Shown: piece by piece, positions 1-13,101 of the stretch
How the letters are laid out: the number at the start of each line of letters is the position of its first letter
Numbering within the stretch: the first letter of the stretch is position 1
Source: Dioszegia crocea
Taxonomy: Eukaryota; Basidiomycota; Tremellomycetes; Tremellales; Bulleribasidiaceae
Direction of reading: 5' to 3'
Length of the DNA stretch: 64,000 nucleotides
Assembly: GCA_001600615.1 (NCBI GenBank)
Contig: BCKK01000007.1
Location: 1,084,431 to 1,148,430 of the forward strand
The notes under the pieces: model-generated
What the model was told of the DNA's origin: nothing
What the model saw: only the letters and a program-made list of their open reading frames with translations
Database searches by the model: none
Translations under genes and position numbers: made by a program

Positions 1-2
1 AT

Positions 3-2082
3 GGTTATCCGTATCCCATCAAAGGGACCTGCTACTCTCTTTCCGATAGTCGTCGCAAAGGGAGAAATCAAGCGCTGCCCGAAGCGGTCGCAGCATTGGC
101 GCTCACTCCCAAAGTCGATACGTCCAATGAAGCCGAAACTCCGGTCGCTCCATCCCTTGATGAGGAATCGCGAATCCTATTGCTCGCCGCGAATCTCGCT
201 GTTCTCTACCCCGAGTCCCCGCCCTTGCCAGCCAAAGTTCCACCCCCGGCCAAATCTGAGCCCACTCCCGTCACATTCCTCCACGACCACGCAGGAGTCA
301 TCGATCCACTCGAAGCTGCTCTGAGCCAACTGCTGATCGAGTACGAGGATGAGATTTGCCGTTACCTTGGGACCTGTGCCCCTTACGATGGTCATCGTTC
401 AGCCCTTTGTGACCTGCTGGCCTTCCGTCGAAGCCGAGGGCTTGGCAACATGGAATGCGACCGGTATTTTGAGTTCCCGCGAGATAGTTTGAAGGCGGAC
501 TTTACGATCGATGCTACTACTGGCGTATGCTGGATTGGCTATACCCCAGTCATCCTTGATCCCGAGGTATTTGGGGATTTGCATGGGGCGTTGGCTGCTG
601 GCGAGGTGGTGGCGGGTGACGATGGAATCGTGCGAGGGTTGAAAAGGGAAGCGTCAAATGCGATTATACAAGATGTAAGTTCACTGCGCATTGACATTCT
701 GGACCGCCCCTCAGCTGACACACCTCAGCTATGGGACGAGATGGTCATCAAAGAGAGCCGCTTTGCAGTCCTTAGCAATGGATCTCAACTCATCATCTTC
801 GAGCGCACAGCAACAAACGTCCTCTCTATGAGCGACATCATTGGGAATGCGCCGTCCACCGTCGGCAACATAGTCGTCGGCGAATTCCCAATCATGTTCG
901 CCCTGACGACACTCGAGCCATCTTCGTATCGCCTGCCGGGTCACGGCCACCCTTCTGATCCCCCTCTGTTCCCCAAAATCCTTCCGGCACCGATGATCAG
1001 CTCGATTCTCTGGCCGGTAAGTAACCCCTCTCAACTCAGAGTGATATAGCTGATCTGATTCTAGGCCGGACCTATCGCAGTCACGGCCGTCCCCAGCGCC
1101 TACAACCGATTCCTCCCAATCAGCGACAAAACCCCCTTCCTATTTTCCAAATCGGTCTCTTCTGCCCATGACGATACTTCACCCATGGGTACTCCATCTA
1201 CTACGTCTACGCTGAGTCCCACTGAAGCCGGCCTCGTACCACATACGATCCACCTGTCAGATCTCGTCGGCCAGGGTTCCGTCTGGGACGTCTACACTGT
1301 CGACTTCGCCAACTCTCCAAAGGATGGTCGGCCCTCCCTGATCGCCAAGATCTGCCGCCCGAGCATTTTCCCAGCACTCGAGAATGGTTCTGGGGAATTC
1401 ACTCGGCCTATAGCTCAGTCGTCAATTGCTGTCGAGGTTCGGGCTTACGCGACCGAGCTACAAGCCATTTTGCCGGGAGTCGTTCCCGTGTTTTATGGCT
1501 GTTATAGCATGGAGATGAATGGCGACGTTGTCTACATGATGATCATGGAGAATGCGGGATGGAATGTAGAGGAGAATGCTGTGGATCTATGGAGTAAACG
1601 AGAGCAGTAAGTCCTGAATTGCCTGCCTATGGGGACTCTCGCTCACGCTTCACTAAAGATATCACGTCCTCTACCAATATCAAGAACTCCATAAGGCCGG
1701 CATTGTCCACAACGATGTCCATCCCCGCAATTGGTGCTTATCTTCCGAGGACAAGGCCGACTTCCGAATCATCGACTTCGGACAAAGCGTCTCAAGTGTC
1801 GATACCGACCAGGAGGGTCAAGTCGTGGATCTGGCGGATTTGATGAAGAAGGAGATCATCAATGTCCGGGGATGGCTACTTAAGGTGCAGGGGCCATATG
1901 GGTATCAGACGATGGATAGCCAGGTCTGGGAGAGGCCGCGTGAGGGGAAATGGGTGGAGCCTCCCTGGGCACCCGGTCAGTACCCCGGGAGGGCGAGGAG
2001 ATATCTTGGTCATGTTATCGAGCGAGGGAATGACTCTAGCGAGGAGGAGTCGGGCGGGTCATGCTTGCTCCAAACTCGATAG
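3..2082 (+). CDS. Kinase-fold protein, 5' end cut by window edge
   Basis: The frame is open from the left edge, so the start lies outside the window. Spliced exons are 3-674, 729-1016, 1065-1606 and 1659-2082; phases agree at each junction and the first intron carries GCTGAC before its acceptor. The C-terminal half looks like a protein kinase fold. It has a glycine-rich loop (VGQGSVWDVY), a candidate ATP lysine in LIAKICRP, a catalytic-loop equivalent HNDVHPRN and a DFG-type motif IIDFGQS. The usual HRD is replaced by HND, as in divergent fungal kinase-like families. The N-terminal half (about 340 residues) matches no domain I recognise. Many basidiomycetes carry expanded families of such kinase-like proteins without known substrates. 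The role is unknown; kinase fold fairly sure, activity uncertain. Confidence 0.7.
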
Positions 2083-2446
2083 ATCGGAGATGAGTATCAT
2101 ACGCTGCCGTTCCTTGACTAGTTTATTGTAAATACAAAGTTCGTAGACAGTAATAGCCAAAGACATCGAGCGACATGTGTCTAGAGACGACCATGAGGCA
2201 ACACAAGGGGGGTTGTGACCCGTTGCAACATCAAAACGTAACGAGTGTTTTTATGGACGCGTCCAGTCGCGTCTCTCAGCTTGCTTTGAGCAACAATACC
2301 ATACACATTGCAAAGGTGCTGAAACACTCTCTACACTATCCTACTACCTCCTGCCCTACCGTTCAGTCCGCCGAGAAGCTCGCTCACGCTGTCACAGCCA
2401 ACATCTAAGGCCGCAAAGCTACAATTGCTCCTGTGGGAATCTTTCA
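2083..2446. other. Intergenic region upstream of CDC45
   Basis: No convincing gene. It holds the 3' flank of the kinase-like gene and the promoter of CDC45, including an ACGCGT site described separately. Confidence 0.6.
2257..2262. promoter_or_regulatory. ACGCGT (MCB-type) site upstream of CDC45
   Basis: ACGCGT sits about 185 bp before the CDC45 start and is followed by a near-match GTCGCGTC. In fungi ACGCGT is the core MCB element bound by MBF (Mbp1/Swi6) at G1/S genes, and CDC45 is a typical target. A six-base match can occur by chance, so this rests on position and gene identity. Confidence 0.45.
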
Positions 2447-4919
2447 ATGCCCCTCGTCAAGCCCCCTGGACCCGACCTTGGCCCTTCCGACCTATGCTAT
2501 ACCGATGCCTATAACAACATAGTATCGCGCGTTCGGCGTTCAGGTGGCTCAGGATCAGGCGGAGTAGTCATCTTCTGCGGAGCCGATGTTGTCAGTTCGA
2601 TGTTCACCAGAGGTGTGTGGACATGCAAGCTGACTGAGCAGGATGGTCTCATGGCTGCCCGAATCTTAGTATCGCTCTTCAAACAAGACGATGTCCCATA
2701 TCGATTACTTCCCGTAGGGAGTTACTCTGAGTTGGAAGTAAAGCGAGATCAGGCATTTGCGAATGACGAAGTACGCCACTGACCCTATCCCTAGATTATT
2801 GCTGACTTGACAGATACATACCCTCATCCTACTATCTCTTGGATCACTATTGCCCCTCTCTCAGTATTTCACCTTGCCCAAGAAGTGTCATTTGCATATT
2901 ATCGACGCGCATCGACCTTGGAATTTGTCGAATCTTTTCGGGCTAGAGTTGGACGTGGCGGATGATGATGACGATGAGGATGAAGAGTCGGAAGGTGGTG
3001 GTCGGTTCTGGGTCTGGGGAGATGGGGAAGAGGCAAGTCTTGATAAAGTCAAGAAGAGCTGGGAGGCATTGGAGGTAAGGTTTGCTGTTCGGGTTGGAGG
3101 TATCTTTGCTGATTGGGCAGTATGAGCCTTCAGAGAGTGGATCAGATGACGATAATGATTCGGATGAAGAAGACGAGGCGGAGGCAGCAGAGGAGGATGA
3201 GGATGAGAATGAAGATCAGAACGGAAGCGACGAAGAAGGAGAAGGGGCAGACGAGGACGCTCCTGGTCCAAGTCGGAAACGACCACGGTCAGGCTCTTCA
3301 GGACCCCCTCCACCCAAAAAACGGAAACAGCCCAATCACGATCCCGACCAACCGGGTCGTCGTCTCACACGGGCGGCTCGAGACGCGCACCACGATCGGA
3401 TTCAACGATATTACGAAGCGGGTACATCGTGGGGTATGTCAGTCGCGCAGTGTGTCTATCTCCTCGCTACGGTTCTCGAACGAGCCGATAATGATCTCTT
3501 GTGGCTTGCGATCCTCGGTGCGACCCATCAATACGTCTCGAATCGAATATCCATGCCTCAATATAAGAAATATCACGAACTATTTCTTGATGAGGTAGTC
3601 CGGCTCAATCATGAGGTTATACCTACCGGAACGGGGATTGGACGGACGCCTAATCCAGATGATCGGAGTATCCAGCGTAGTGAGGAATTGCGATTTATGC
3701 TGTTTAGGCATTGGACGCTATATGATGCTATGCTGCATTCGGGGTATGTGGCGGGTAGATTGGGGATTTGGAAAGAGAGAGGAAGGAAGAAGCTCCAGGG
3801 TTTACTGGCAAAGATGGGGTATGTTCTTCTTTCCTTCTTTTCCCAAATACGAGCTAATCTCCAGATTCTCCCTACAACAATGCACTCAAGCCTATCCACA
3901 CATGGACACCAACCTCAAAAAGATCCTTCCCGAAAAGCTTGAAGCAATCGCACCAGAATACGGTCTCGTCGAGCTTTCCTACCCCTCTTTTGCCAGATCA
4001 TTCGGATTTACCCTATCGAGCCTTTCAGCCGCCGATGCCGTTGAGGGCTTTTCAGCATTGTTGGAAGTTGCAAAGGGGCAGCGGATGGAGATTGAGCGTG
4101 AAGGCGGACGGAATGGTGGAGAGTGGTTCGGAGGAACGAGAGCGTGGAATATCAGTGGGAGGGAGGCGCAGAATGGGGAGGATAAGGAGAATGTTGATCC
4201 GGCTCGAGGTGGAGCTGGGGATGATGGACGGCCGAAAGAGACGCAGGATGCCAAGAAGGAGCAGAGTTGGCAAGGTACCAATTTCTGGATAGCTTGGGAT
4301 GCGTGCGAAGAGTAGGTTCTCTCCTGTTCTTACCCAGCTACTCCCTTGCTACATGAGCCATATTGGGATATAGCTGATCATACAGCGTCGCCCTCATGCG
4401 GAACTCCCTCCTCCTCGCCAAATCCCTACATACTGCCATAATCCGCCAAGGCTCTTCCATCCTAGATAAAGCCTCCATTCGCCAATTACGCACATTCCGC
4501 TTTTGCGCATTGAAGGAAGGGCCCGATTTACGACTCTTTACCCATCCTGCTACTCTTTCTCGGTTGGCATTATGGCTCATGGATGCCTCAAGAGATAAGT
4601 GGGTCCAAAAGGCCGATAAGCAGAAGAAGAAGGAATTACCGTTTGTCGTCGCTGCGCTCGATGAGGAGAAGGCGAGCTGGCTCGTCGTTGGTATTACGGG
4701 TGGAATGGAATTTGGGAATGTCAGGAAGAAGTGAGTTTCACGCGCAGAGAAAGGAATTCGAGGCTAATGTTGGGTAGTAAGTTTGGATTGGCATTTCAAC
4801 AGGCTGCGGAAGAAAGTGGAGCTGGAGCCAAACATGATATGTTTGAGACATCCGTCGTGGAGGTGCCAAAGGATGATTTAGGGGCGTTTGTAGAGTGTCT
4901 CCATCTCCGCTCGATATGA
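2447..4919 (+). CDS. CDC45: CDC45, CMG helicase subunit
   Basis: Seven exons join in phase to 721 aa: 2447-2590, 2642-2770, 2814-3074, 3121-3818, 3865-4311, 4386-4730, 4778-4919. Cdc45 loads with MCM2-7 and GINS to form the replicative CMG helicase in the nucleus. Family features visible are the DHH-like N-terminus (FCGADVDGLMAARIL across the first splice, then IIDAHRPWNL), a long acidic stretch with a basic NLS-like patch (KKRKQ), and a C-terminal half with conserved blocks such as FRFCALKEGPDLRLFTHP and GLAFQQAAEES. The first intron uses a GTCAGT donor; choosing it restores the family spacing between GADV and DGLMAARIL, whereas a later GTGTGT donor does not. Upstream is an ACGCGT site that fits G1/S transcription. 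Identification is firm. Confidence 0.94.
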
Positions 4920-5212
4920 TACGATCCTGCGGAACGGAGGAGGATTGAGCGATGTGGTGATTGCGCCAGCAGTGGGGGCGGTCTTGTAGCGTATTCTTTC
5001 ATTTGGTCTGTGTCATATCATGTTGTTTGCAGCTTCATACTTCCGGAAGATGCACTTTTCTATGAGGCAGATAGCGCGAGGTTGAAGCGGCGAATAATAA
5101 TGGACCAAGCAGAGACTGAAAGTGCTGAATAGACTTGCATGCACATCCAACAAGATGTCCCCTTTTAGCAGAACTCCAACCCGCTCCACCCAAGCCCCGT
5201 CTTTTCCGACAA

Positions 5213-7327
5213 TCATGCCTCTTCACCAGACTCCTTGATTTCCTCAAGTGCCGAATCGACATGCTTGATTTCCTCAGTAGGCGACGCATCTGATGGCAAC
5301 TGATATATATCAGCACGTTTCCATCACTGTCTTATTTCATCTGAATGATCTCGACAAGATTGAAAAGACTCACCACATGATCTCCCTCAGATCCGACCTT
5401 TGACAAACTGGGGTCCACGACGCTCGCGCTTCCAGCCACAGCTGCAAATATCAGCTCCGACCTCTCGTCCCACCACCATTACATAAAGACTTACTGTGGA
5501 CAGGCTCCTTTGCTCCGCCCGCTTCAGCCTGCGACTCCGGTGCGTCCGCCACGGCATCAGCATCGACGCCGGTTGAAGCCTCCTCCTCGTCATCATCTCC
5601 AGTGAGGAGCTGGTTCTTCTTTAGCATCTTCGCGACGAGCTTCTCTACGCGGTCCATCTCAGTCTGCTAATGTCAGCTGTGGCGTTCTCTCCAAATGTGA
5701 CGTTGGACGCAACAGACCTTGGTCTTAGTGGCCGAGTTGGCCTCGTACCACGCCCGCTTGGTCTCCAAATCGTCGATAGTCCTCTGAACGTCCGTCTTGC
5801 CGGTAGGTGGCGGGATACCGAGAGCCAACAACGCCGACAAAAGGCTCATGGGGAGATTGACAGCCCCGCTCGATCCGCTAGGCGTAGCGGCACCTCCATC
5901 CGTCGTTGGAGTCGCCGCTCCACTTCCAGCCGCACCACCTTTACCAGACTTTCCTTTACCCTTCTTACCCTTCCCGCCCATCCCACCGAAAAATCCTCCC
6001 ATCTCCTCATCACCTCCCTTCTTCTTCAAAGTCATGCCCTCGAAAGCCGTATCGACCTGTCGCCTCTCCAGCTCCTTCACACCTTCAACCTGCACTGGAG
6101 CCTTGCCCGCAGCGTTGGTAGATGGTACCTCCCCATTACCGTATTTACCCTGGAACCATCCCGTAAGGATCTTGCAGTCCTCAATCTCCGCTCCGAATGC
6201 GGGCTGCTTGGCCTCCTCACGCAATCGCTCAATCTCCTCTTCCCGCCGCTCGGAATCCTCCTTGGCCTTGTCGGCCTTGAAGCGGTCCTGACGAGCCTGG
6301 CGGTCTGCTTGGACTTTGGCATAGTACGCATCGTTGTCCTCGCGGTATTTCTGGGCAGATTCGCGCTTGCGGCCAAATAGCTCATCCTAGTCTGTCAGCC
6401 TAAATTCTACATGTCCAAACCTCAATCAACATGGGACATACCAATTGCGCACTCAATGCAGTCCGCTCATCAAACAGCTTGTTCCTCTCTTCGTACGCCT
6501 TATTCCCTTCGTCACGAAGACCGTCCATCTCCTTCTTGAGTGTATCGAATTTATCGCTAGTCTTGCGCGCCTCGGGGTCGTCAAGCTGCTTGCGCACCTC
6601 GTCGATCTTAGCCTTATCGGCTGCAATCGCATCATCGACTGATCCGGTAGCTTCGAGCTGTTTACGCATTCGGCGAAGGTTAGAAACCTCTTGAAGAGCC
6701 TTCTTTTCATCGACGAGCTTCATGGTGCCAGATTCAATTTGCTTGTTGAGCGCGCTGATGCGTCAGCGACAATACCCATCTTTCCAAAGTCCATCACTCA
6801 CTCCAGGCGATCATCGACCTCATCAACATTCTTGAAGGACGCCTTCCCCCTCGCTGCCTGTGCCTCCTTAATCTTGCGCTGTAAACCCTCTTGCAGCCTC
6901 TTGACCTCATCAAGCAACTTCCCCCTATCTGCCTTGTATTTGCCCTGCTCAGTACGCAGAGCATCCATCTCGGCCTTCAACTGAGAGCGGCGGTCATCGC
7001 CTTTGGGAGCTTGACCAAGGTTGATTCGGCTTCGGACAGCATCCTATTCGCTCAGCTCCAAAACAATGTGGAGGCATAAAAACCATCAGGTTGCTACAGA
7101 GAGCAGAAACCTACCACCTTGGCTTTGATCTCTGCAATCTCCTTGTTCAAGGCATCCTGCTCCTGGTCGTACGTCGCCTTATCAGGCTTAGACAGTGTCG
7201 TCCGCTTCTCCCCGTCTGCGCCGGCTTTGGCAGGAGCTGCAGCTGCGGGCGTAGGAGCCGCAGCGGATTTGCTCGCGCTGTTGGCCTTGGCGGCCGATGG
7301 CTTCACGGAAGACGTGGGAGGGGGCAT
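5213..7327 (-). CDS. BFR1: BFR1-like polysome/mRNP coiled-coil protein
   Basis: Seven exons on the minus strand give 586 aa: 7327-7115, 7043-6802, 6754-6442, 6386-5718, 5663-5495, 5441-5374, 5299-5213, all phases agreeing. The protein opens with an Ala/Pro/Ser-rich head. Coiled-coil segments follow (for example LKAEMDALRTEQGKYKADRGK, shortened here as a heptad-rich block), with charged helices typical of Bfr1/nuclear segregation proteins. Next comes the conserved C-terminal region with FGAEIEDCKILTGWFQ and a GGMGGKGKKGKGKSGKGG basic-glycine patch, then an acidic tail. In yeast Bfr1 binds mRNPs on ER-associated polysomes and affects secretion and ploidy. The match is to the family as a whole, not to one catalytic residue; I am confident of the family, less of the exact function here. 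Confidence 0.82.
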
Positions 7328-7598
7328 ACTGGCTGAGCTGGAAGGGTATATATGTATGAGGAATTGAATACAAGTGGTGAGATGGAACGTCTCGTGCACC
7401 GTTTGGGTTCGGTGGACTTCCGGCCAGGGCCGTCCACGTGGCCCGCCCTGTTGGTGGGTGGTCTTATTTGGTCCCCCAGTAACATGGACCGTGTGCCTAT
7501 GCATTGTGATTCATTTGGACTACCAGTCAAGTAACTTAATACAGGCGCAGGTCTTGTATCTAAGCCTTACCTCAACATGCATCGACTCCGACACATCT

Positions 7599-10500
7599 CT
7601 ATGTCTCGAAGTTCATCGCGGTCTCCTTGATGAGCACTTTCGCCTGTCTCGGCCCCGGCCAAGAGATCTGCACGTCACTGAGAGCTGAAGTTGAGTCAAG
7701 CGGGACTGGAAAAGTCAGCTCAAGGCCCGCGACATATCGGGACGGTGATTGTATGGGAAGAACATTGGGAGCAAGGATAGACCAGGATGAAGGTGAACCA
7801 AGCGCGGAAGGAAAATCCGCAGATTTGATTCGTCATGAAACTCATGAAACTCACCATTATCTGCCCTTGCGAATTCGATCCGCTTGAATGGTTCACCCGC
7901 TTTCCCGCCCTGCCTCGGAGGCCCTCCAACATTGAAGAAGCCACTCAGACTACTTCCAATCTTCCACACCGTCAACCCTCCTTCTTCAAGACTGACAGTG
8001 ATGAGTCTCCGACCGTCCGGGCTGAAATTAACAGCCGAGACGGGATGTTTGTGCGGTTCGAGAATGTAGAGTCGGGATGCCGTTTTGAGATCGTACATGA
8101 TCAACGCGCCCTCATGTGTGCCCACAGCGAGCTTCTGGGTCGTACTGTGGAAATCGATAGTGGAGAACCTGTCACTTCAGTCTATGCCCCGAACCTAGAG
8201 ACTAGAGAACTTACGCCAAGACCAGCTCATTCAGTATCACAGTCGCCGTTTGCTGAACATCATCCCTCATCTTCCCAAGATTTGGATCCAAACTCTTCAC
8301 TACCGCCTCAACAACCTTCGGCAGGCTATTCTCAAGCACCTCCGGTTTCTTCCTCGCCATGTACACACAGAGCTTCATGATGCTCTTCCGGCCCTCGACA
8401 GATCTAGCATCGAGGATATCCATCGATAAGGTACTCATAAAAAGCGCAGGATTGGAAGAGGCGACGTGGAGTACGGCCAGCCGCGCTTGAGCGGAGATCT
8501 GACTGCCCTGAGGGGTTGAAGATGATTGTGTTGAGTGTAGGAAAAGACGCCGGAGCATATCGGCCGGGTCGACGAATGCTTGCCAGGTCGTAAAGCCCTT
8601 GGAGGCGAGTTCGATAGCGAGGGAAAGGTGAGATGTCATGGAGGAGTTGAGGTAGAGGTTGACACTTTCAGCGATGGCCTTGAGTGCGCTGAGTGGGTCA
8701 GCTAAGTCTACTCTTGTAGCTCCAACAGAGATGCTATCTCACCCCGGAGCCATAGACTGGAACTTATGTAAAGCCATGCCGCCTAGCATAGTCAACGCTA
8801 AATCTGCTGCTTTCAGATGCTGGTCTGATGATGGCAAGAAGCTTGGTACTAGATATGAGTGAGCTTTGTATCTACCATCAAGAAGAGGCTTTGGACTCAC
8901 ATTCAGGCAGGTGCGCATCCACCACAGCCTCGAACTCGGTCTCCCTCATCGCGTCCATTTGACACCCAAACAGCATTCGGGCAGCTTGATGGATGTCCGC
9001 TATGCAAGTTTCAGCCCAAGACAATTCAAATTGCAGCACGGCAGAACTCACCTATAGGATCAAGGTAGAAAGCAGCGAAAAATGGCAGACCCGCAAGGAT
9101 GCAATCCATAGGAAGCGACGCGGTGAAGTATGCAATCAACTGTGCAGCTGGCCGTTCGTGATCTGCTTATCAGCTAGCTCCTACGTCCATGAATAAATCG
9201 AGGCGGAAAGGCTTACCAGGCGAGTCCAGGAACATTCTTAAGAGAGCCACAATTGCAAGCTGGAGGGTGCCGGTAACCTGCGGTGATACGCGCCAGATAT
9301 CACCGCCTGATACTTGGCTGATAGTACAGCCACTTTGTCTGAGATGATCAGCATCGCCGCTGTTGTAAGCAGACAGACTCACCCCGATCTTCCAATGGAG
9401 ATCCGGCCTGCAGGCGGGTTGATGTCCAGCTCTTCGGTGCAAATACGGTCGATCTCGGGATCGACTCCAAAAGATATCAAAGCATATAGTATAGTTCGGA
9501 GGGTCCCAAGTGGGCTGTTGGCAGTGCCACTCTGGAGGAAGCTGCATAGCTCTCGGATATCAAATTGAAGTATTCGTCCTGACTGTGTCAGCTTTAGGTC
9601 ACCGTGCAGAGTCAAAGCGTCAGCCAGCTCACCGAGGTCTGATGGAACAGGCGTAGTTGACACCGCAGACGAGACAGCGCCCGAACCTTCATTTGCAACA
9701 TCGATATCGCTGAGCCCATCAGTATACCGAAACTATCTCAAGCCAAAGCCGTCACTCACATAACCGTCCACTCCCCAGAATTCAGCATATCCTCCGCCGC
9801 GTCCAATCCAGTCGACCGCCTAAATTCCTGAGTCTCATAATTCCATACCCGCGCTTTCCCGTTGGCGTACGCCAGCATGATATCCTTCCCACCGATGTAT
9901 ACTCGGCGGAGCGGGACGCGAGAAGCTGGAATGAGGAAGAGACTGTATCTTCAATATGCTGGACTCTGTTTTGGGTGTCCAGACTCACTGCTCCATCTCC
10001 TGCAGGCTGATCAGGCCCACGGTCCCCGCTTGTGAAGTGCACATAATGCTGTCGTTCAAAGACCCAAATTTCGGTGATGAGAGTAAAGTGATAGTCTGAA
10101 CTGGGAAAGCGAAGAGTGTCCAACTTCCTTGCAACTCGAATGTCCTGTTAAAGGTCAGCGTGATATTCAATTGCTCATATGTGCACTCACTCGGCGTCCC
10201 AGATCCGGACTACGCCATCCTCATCTCCTGCTACCATGTACTTAGGATCACTGTGGACAACCCTCATACACGTCACCCGAGCTTCTAGTCTGTCAGACGT
10301 GAGGGAATCAGAAGCCTCGGTAGGAGCTCCGCTGAGGACGTCCGAGAGTTTTCGCTTGAAGATATTGCCAGTAGCTAACAGAAATCAGCAAGGTCACTGC
10401 GCTGGGCATAGGGACTTACAGTCGGCAACGAAGCAGGTGTCAACGTTGTACGGGGTGATGATGTCGATTTCCCGTTTGCCCCCGGGTTGCTGGAACTGTA

Positions 10501-13101
10501 TCACTCTCCTGGTTTCGGAGTCGCCATGCTTGAGCGTATTTAATCCGTCCTTGCCAGCGAGAAGTATCACGCCGGGTCCTCCAGAACAAATTGCGGCCTT
10601 GGCGTTATGCCGATAGATCTCTTCCCACCTGCCTCGTCAGCGAATGTAGATTGGTGGTGCGTGACTCGGACTGACCTTGGAGAGTCAGCGTCCGCGCTAA
10701 CATCCGCTTTGCGGTATGCAACTGTGCAATTCTGCCCTATCAGTGACCAAAAACTATACATCATCCGGTTACTGCACTCACTTCATTGCTTAAAACCATG
10801 GTATTACCATTGTCGAAAATGTCAACTGTCGTAGCTGTTTTCCCACTTGAAGTCAGATCGATGTGCTGCTGAATTTCCAGGCTGTCTCCATCGACTCGAA
10901 AAACCTACACATCCATCAGCCTAAGCAGGGACGAGACCGATCACACTTACGTCGACACCTTCAATTCCGAGTCCTACTCCCTGCCCACCGGAGTGAACCA
11001 CCATCCTGTCCCATCCACCCGCTTTCTCCTTCTGAATGTCTCTCCCCGGTCCCACGCCCCACCCAAGAACTGCATCCGGCACTTTTGGCTTGGTGTCTTT
11101 ATCGCCTCGCCGCTGAGCCAAGAAATTCGCCAGGGTCCGTTCCCTCTCTTTCTGCTCTGGCGGGTAAGGCAGAGGTTGATCTGCGGCATCCCGAAGCTGG
11201 ACCGTGGATTTGGCTTTGCGTAATTGTCCGGACTCGCCGGGAGGGAGGAGGGAGGTATTTGGCTGATTGGCTGGTGAAGAAGTGCTGGGGTTGGCGGCTG
11301 ATACAGAGCGGGGTTGGGATGTGCGTAGTTGCACCGCAGAAGGAGCTAGGGCAGGAATGATGTGTGCAGGAGATGTGATAGAGTAGCTTGTAAGAGAATT
11401 CGGGGTGGAGTGTAGTATCGTGTTGTCTACCGGGCGTCAATTCTGCGTTCCGAAGTAAATGGGTAAACTCACCTGATCCATTATGTGTCACGCCTATATC
11501 TCCCTCTCCGGGCAGCTCTAGCCGAGATACAATCTCTAGCGAGCCGTTCCTCGCTCGGCGTAGCATGACCACCCGCGTGACTTCTCCATTGGGGCTTGGT
11601 AGCGCGCACGGCCATGGAAGACCGTGAAGTATGACCAGAGGCTCCTAATTATGATCAGCTCATCCGGATCGGAAGCCTTTAGCTACCCTCGTTCTACTCA
11701 CCTCGGCGTGTTGCAAGATGTGAATGCCTCGCCAGTGCCAGAAAGGCGATAGGCGTAGATTCAACTTGGAGTTGACTTCGGGCGTTTCCAGATCTAGCGA
11801 CTCGACAACATCGAGAGTCACAAGCGATATGATGTCTAGGATGCTACACATCAGCTTGAGCTCACTAGACAGCGGAGAATAGGCAAAATACGCACCCGAT
11901 ATCTCTGAGTACCATCAACACGCCCATTTCCTCCGCCACCCTCAATTGCACAATTTCCCCTCTTGCAGAATCTCTCAGGACGATCCTCATGGCCCTTATT
12001 TCACCGCCAGTCCTCCCTGATTCACTTTGCAGCTTTGGAGTCCCAACAGGTGTTCTCCTCGCCCCTTCAATGATCTTCTCCTCTTCCGCTTCTCTTCTAT
12101 CCTCCTCCACTTCCCTCAACATCTCCCGCTCAACCTCGACTTCTTGGACCCGTTCCATCAATTCTTTCCTCTCCTTATCTCCCGCAGCCTTATCATCTCC
12201 CATCCATCCCATCAACCTCGTCGAGATCGTCCGTCCAGAATCTACTGAATGAGCAGACTTGGGCGACACCGCACCTCCATCCTGCTGAGCGATGTCTTCT
12301 TTACTGTGTACGCCAGAAAGTCCTCTCCGGCCCAATCCGCCCAGGCCTAGCCCTAGCCGACCATCATCCTGCACCGCGCCTGATCCCTTCTGCTCCCGAA
12401 GATGTTCCAGCAAGTCTGGTTTATCCGAGTTTCCGTGATTATGGCCTAAATGCGGGTCGGCCGAAGCTGTAGTTGTCGAAATGGAAGCGAGAGGGGCAGA
12501 GATTGGAGGTGGGGACAGTGCTGAAGCTCGTCGACGAGATGATGATGAGAGAATGGACGAAGCGGATGATGATGCTCGGTGTCGACCAGCCAGGGAGGCC
12601 GATCTCGGGATGGATGGGCGAGAAAGCCGAGTTCCGGTAGGAGACCGAGATTCGTCAGAGGGCGAAGGGATGATCAATTGAGGTAGCGAAGAATCGCTTT
12701 CGGGTTTGCTTTGGTCCACTTTTGAAACAGGAAGGAGCGAGGTGATCCATAGCGTGTTGTCAGGGTATGCGAGGACTACTCGGCGGATGTCAGGGGAGGT
12801 GGAAGAAGACGGTTCGAGGGATTGCCAAGATGCGATATGGATCGGCTGTACCCCAAAGGCGTCTTCGCTCGTCGCATGCTCATTATAGAGCAACGATAGC
12901 TTCAGGTCCTCGGGGACCATCTCTATTGGCTACAAGGCCTACGAGTCTGTCACTTCCTTCCAGATGACATACACACTGCACCCTCCGCTGGAGCTGAGCG
13001 AACCCAGCGCCTGCCAGGGCATGCCGGCATCCAGCCAGTGTGGCGGATCGCGATCCTCGCCACATCTTGTAGCGCAGCTGAGGAGTGACTGGATTCTGCA
13101 T
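7599..13101 (-). CDS. Large WD40 protein, WDR7 / rabconnectin-3 beta-like
   Basis: A long minus-strand gene with many short introns, about 1,450 aa. The N-terminal part has WD-like strands (RRVVLAYPDNTLWITSL), a Ser-rich insert and a charged coiled coil. A central WD repeat set follows (MVAGDEDGVVRIWDAETF, IMLAYANGKARVWNYETQ), then an armadillo-like helical region, and C-terminal WD repeats (VGTHEGALIMYDLKTASRLY; AVNFSPDGRRLITVSLEEG). That order, and the last repeats preceded by helices, is the WDR7 layout. WDR7 with DMXL proteins regulates V-ATPase assembly and endosome acidification. The last exon, 7705-7599, adds a 35-residue tail after a 148-nt intron (7706-7854). The start is uncertain: ATG 13101 needs a GTATGT donor, while ATG 13022 needs a weaker GTGTAT donor. 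Confidence 0.75.

Noticed and set aside
2613..2641. 29-nt intron in CDC45 with a GTGTGT donor
   Set aside because: Too short; the GTCAGT donor at 2591 gives a normal 51-nt intron and the conserved residue spacing.
5670..6380. 236-codon plus-strand frame
   Set aside because: Antisense to the BFR1 exon; the minus strand gives a coherent spliced protein.
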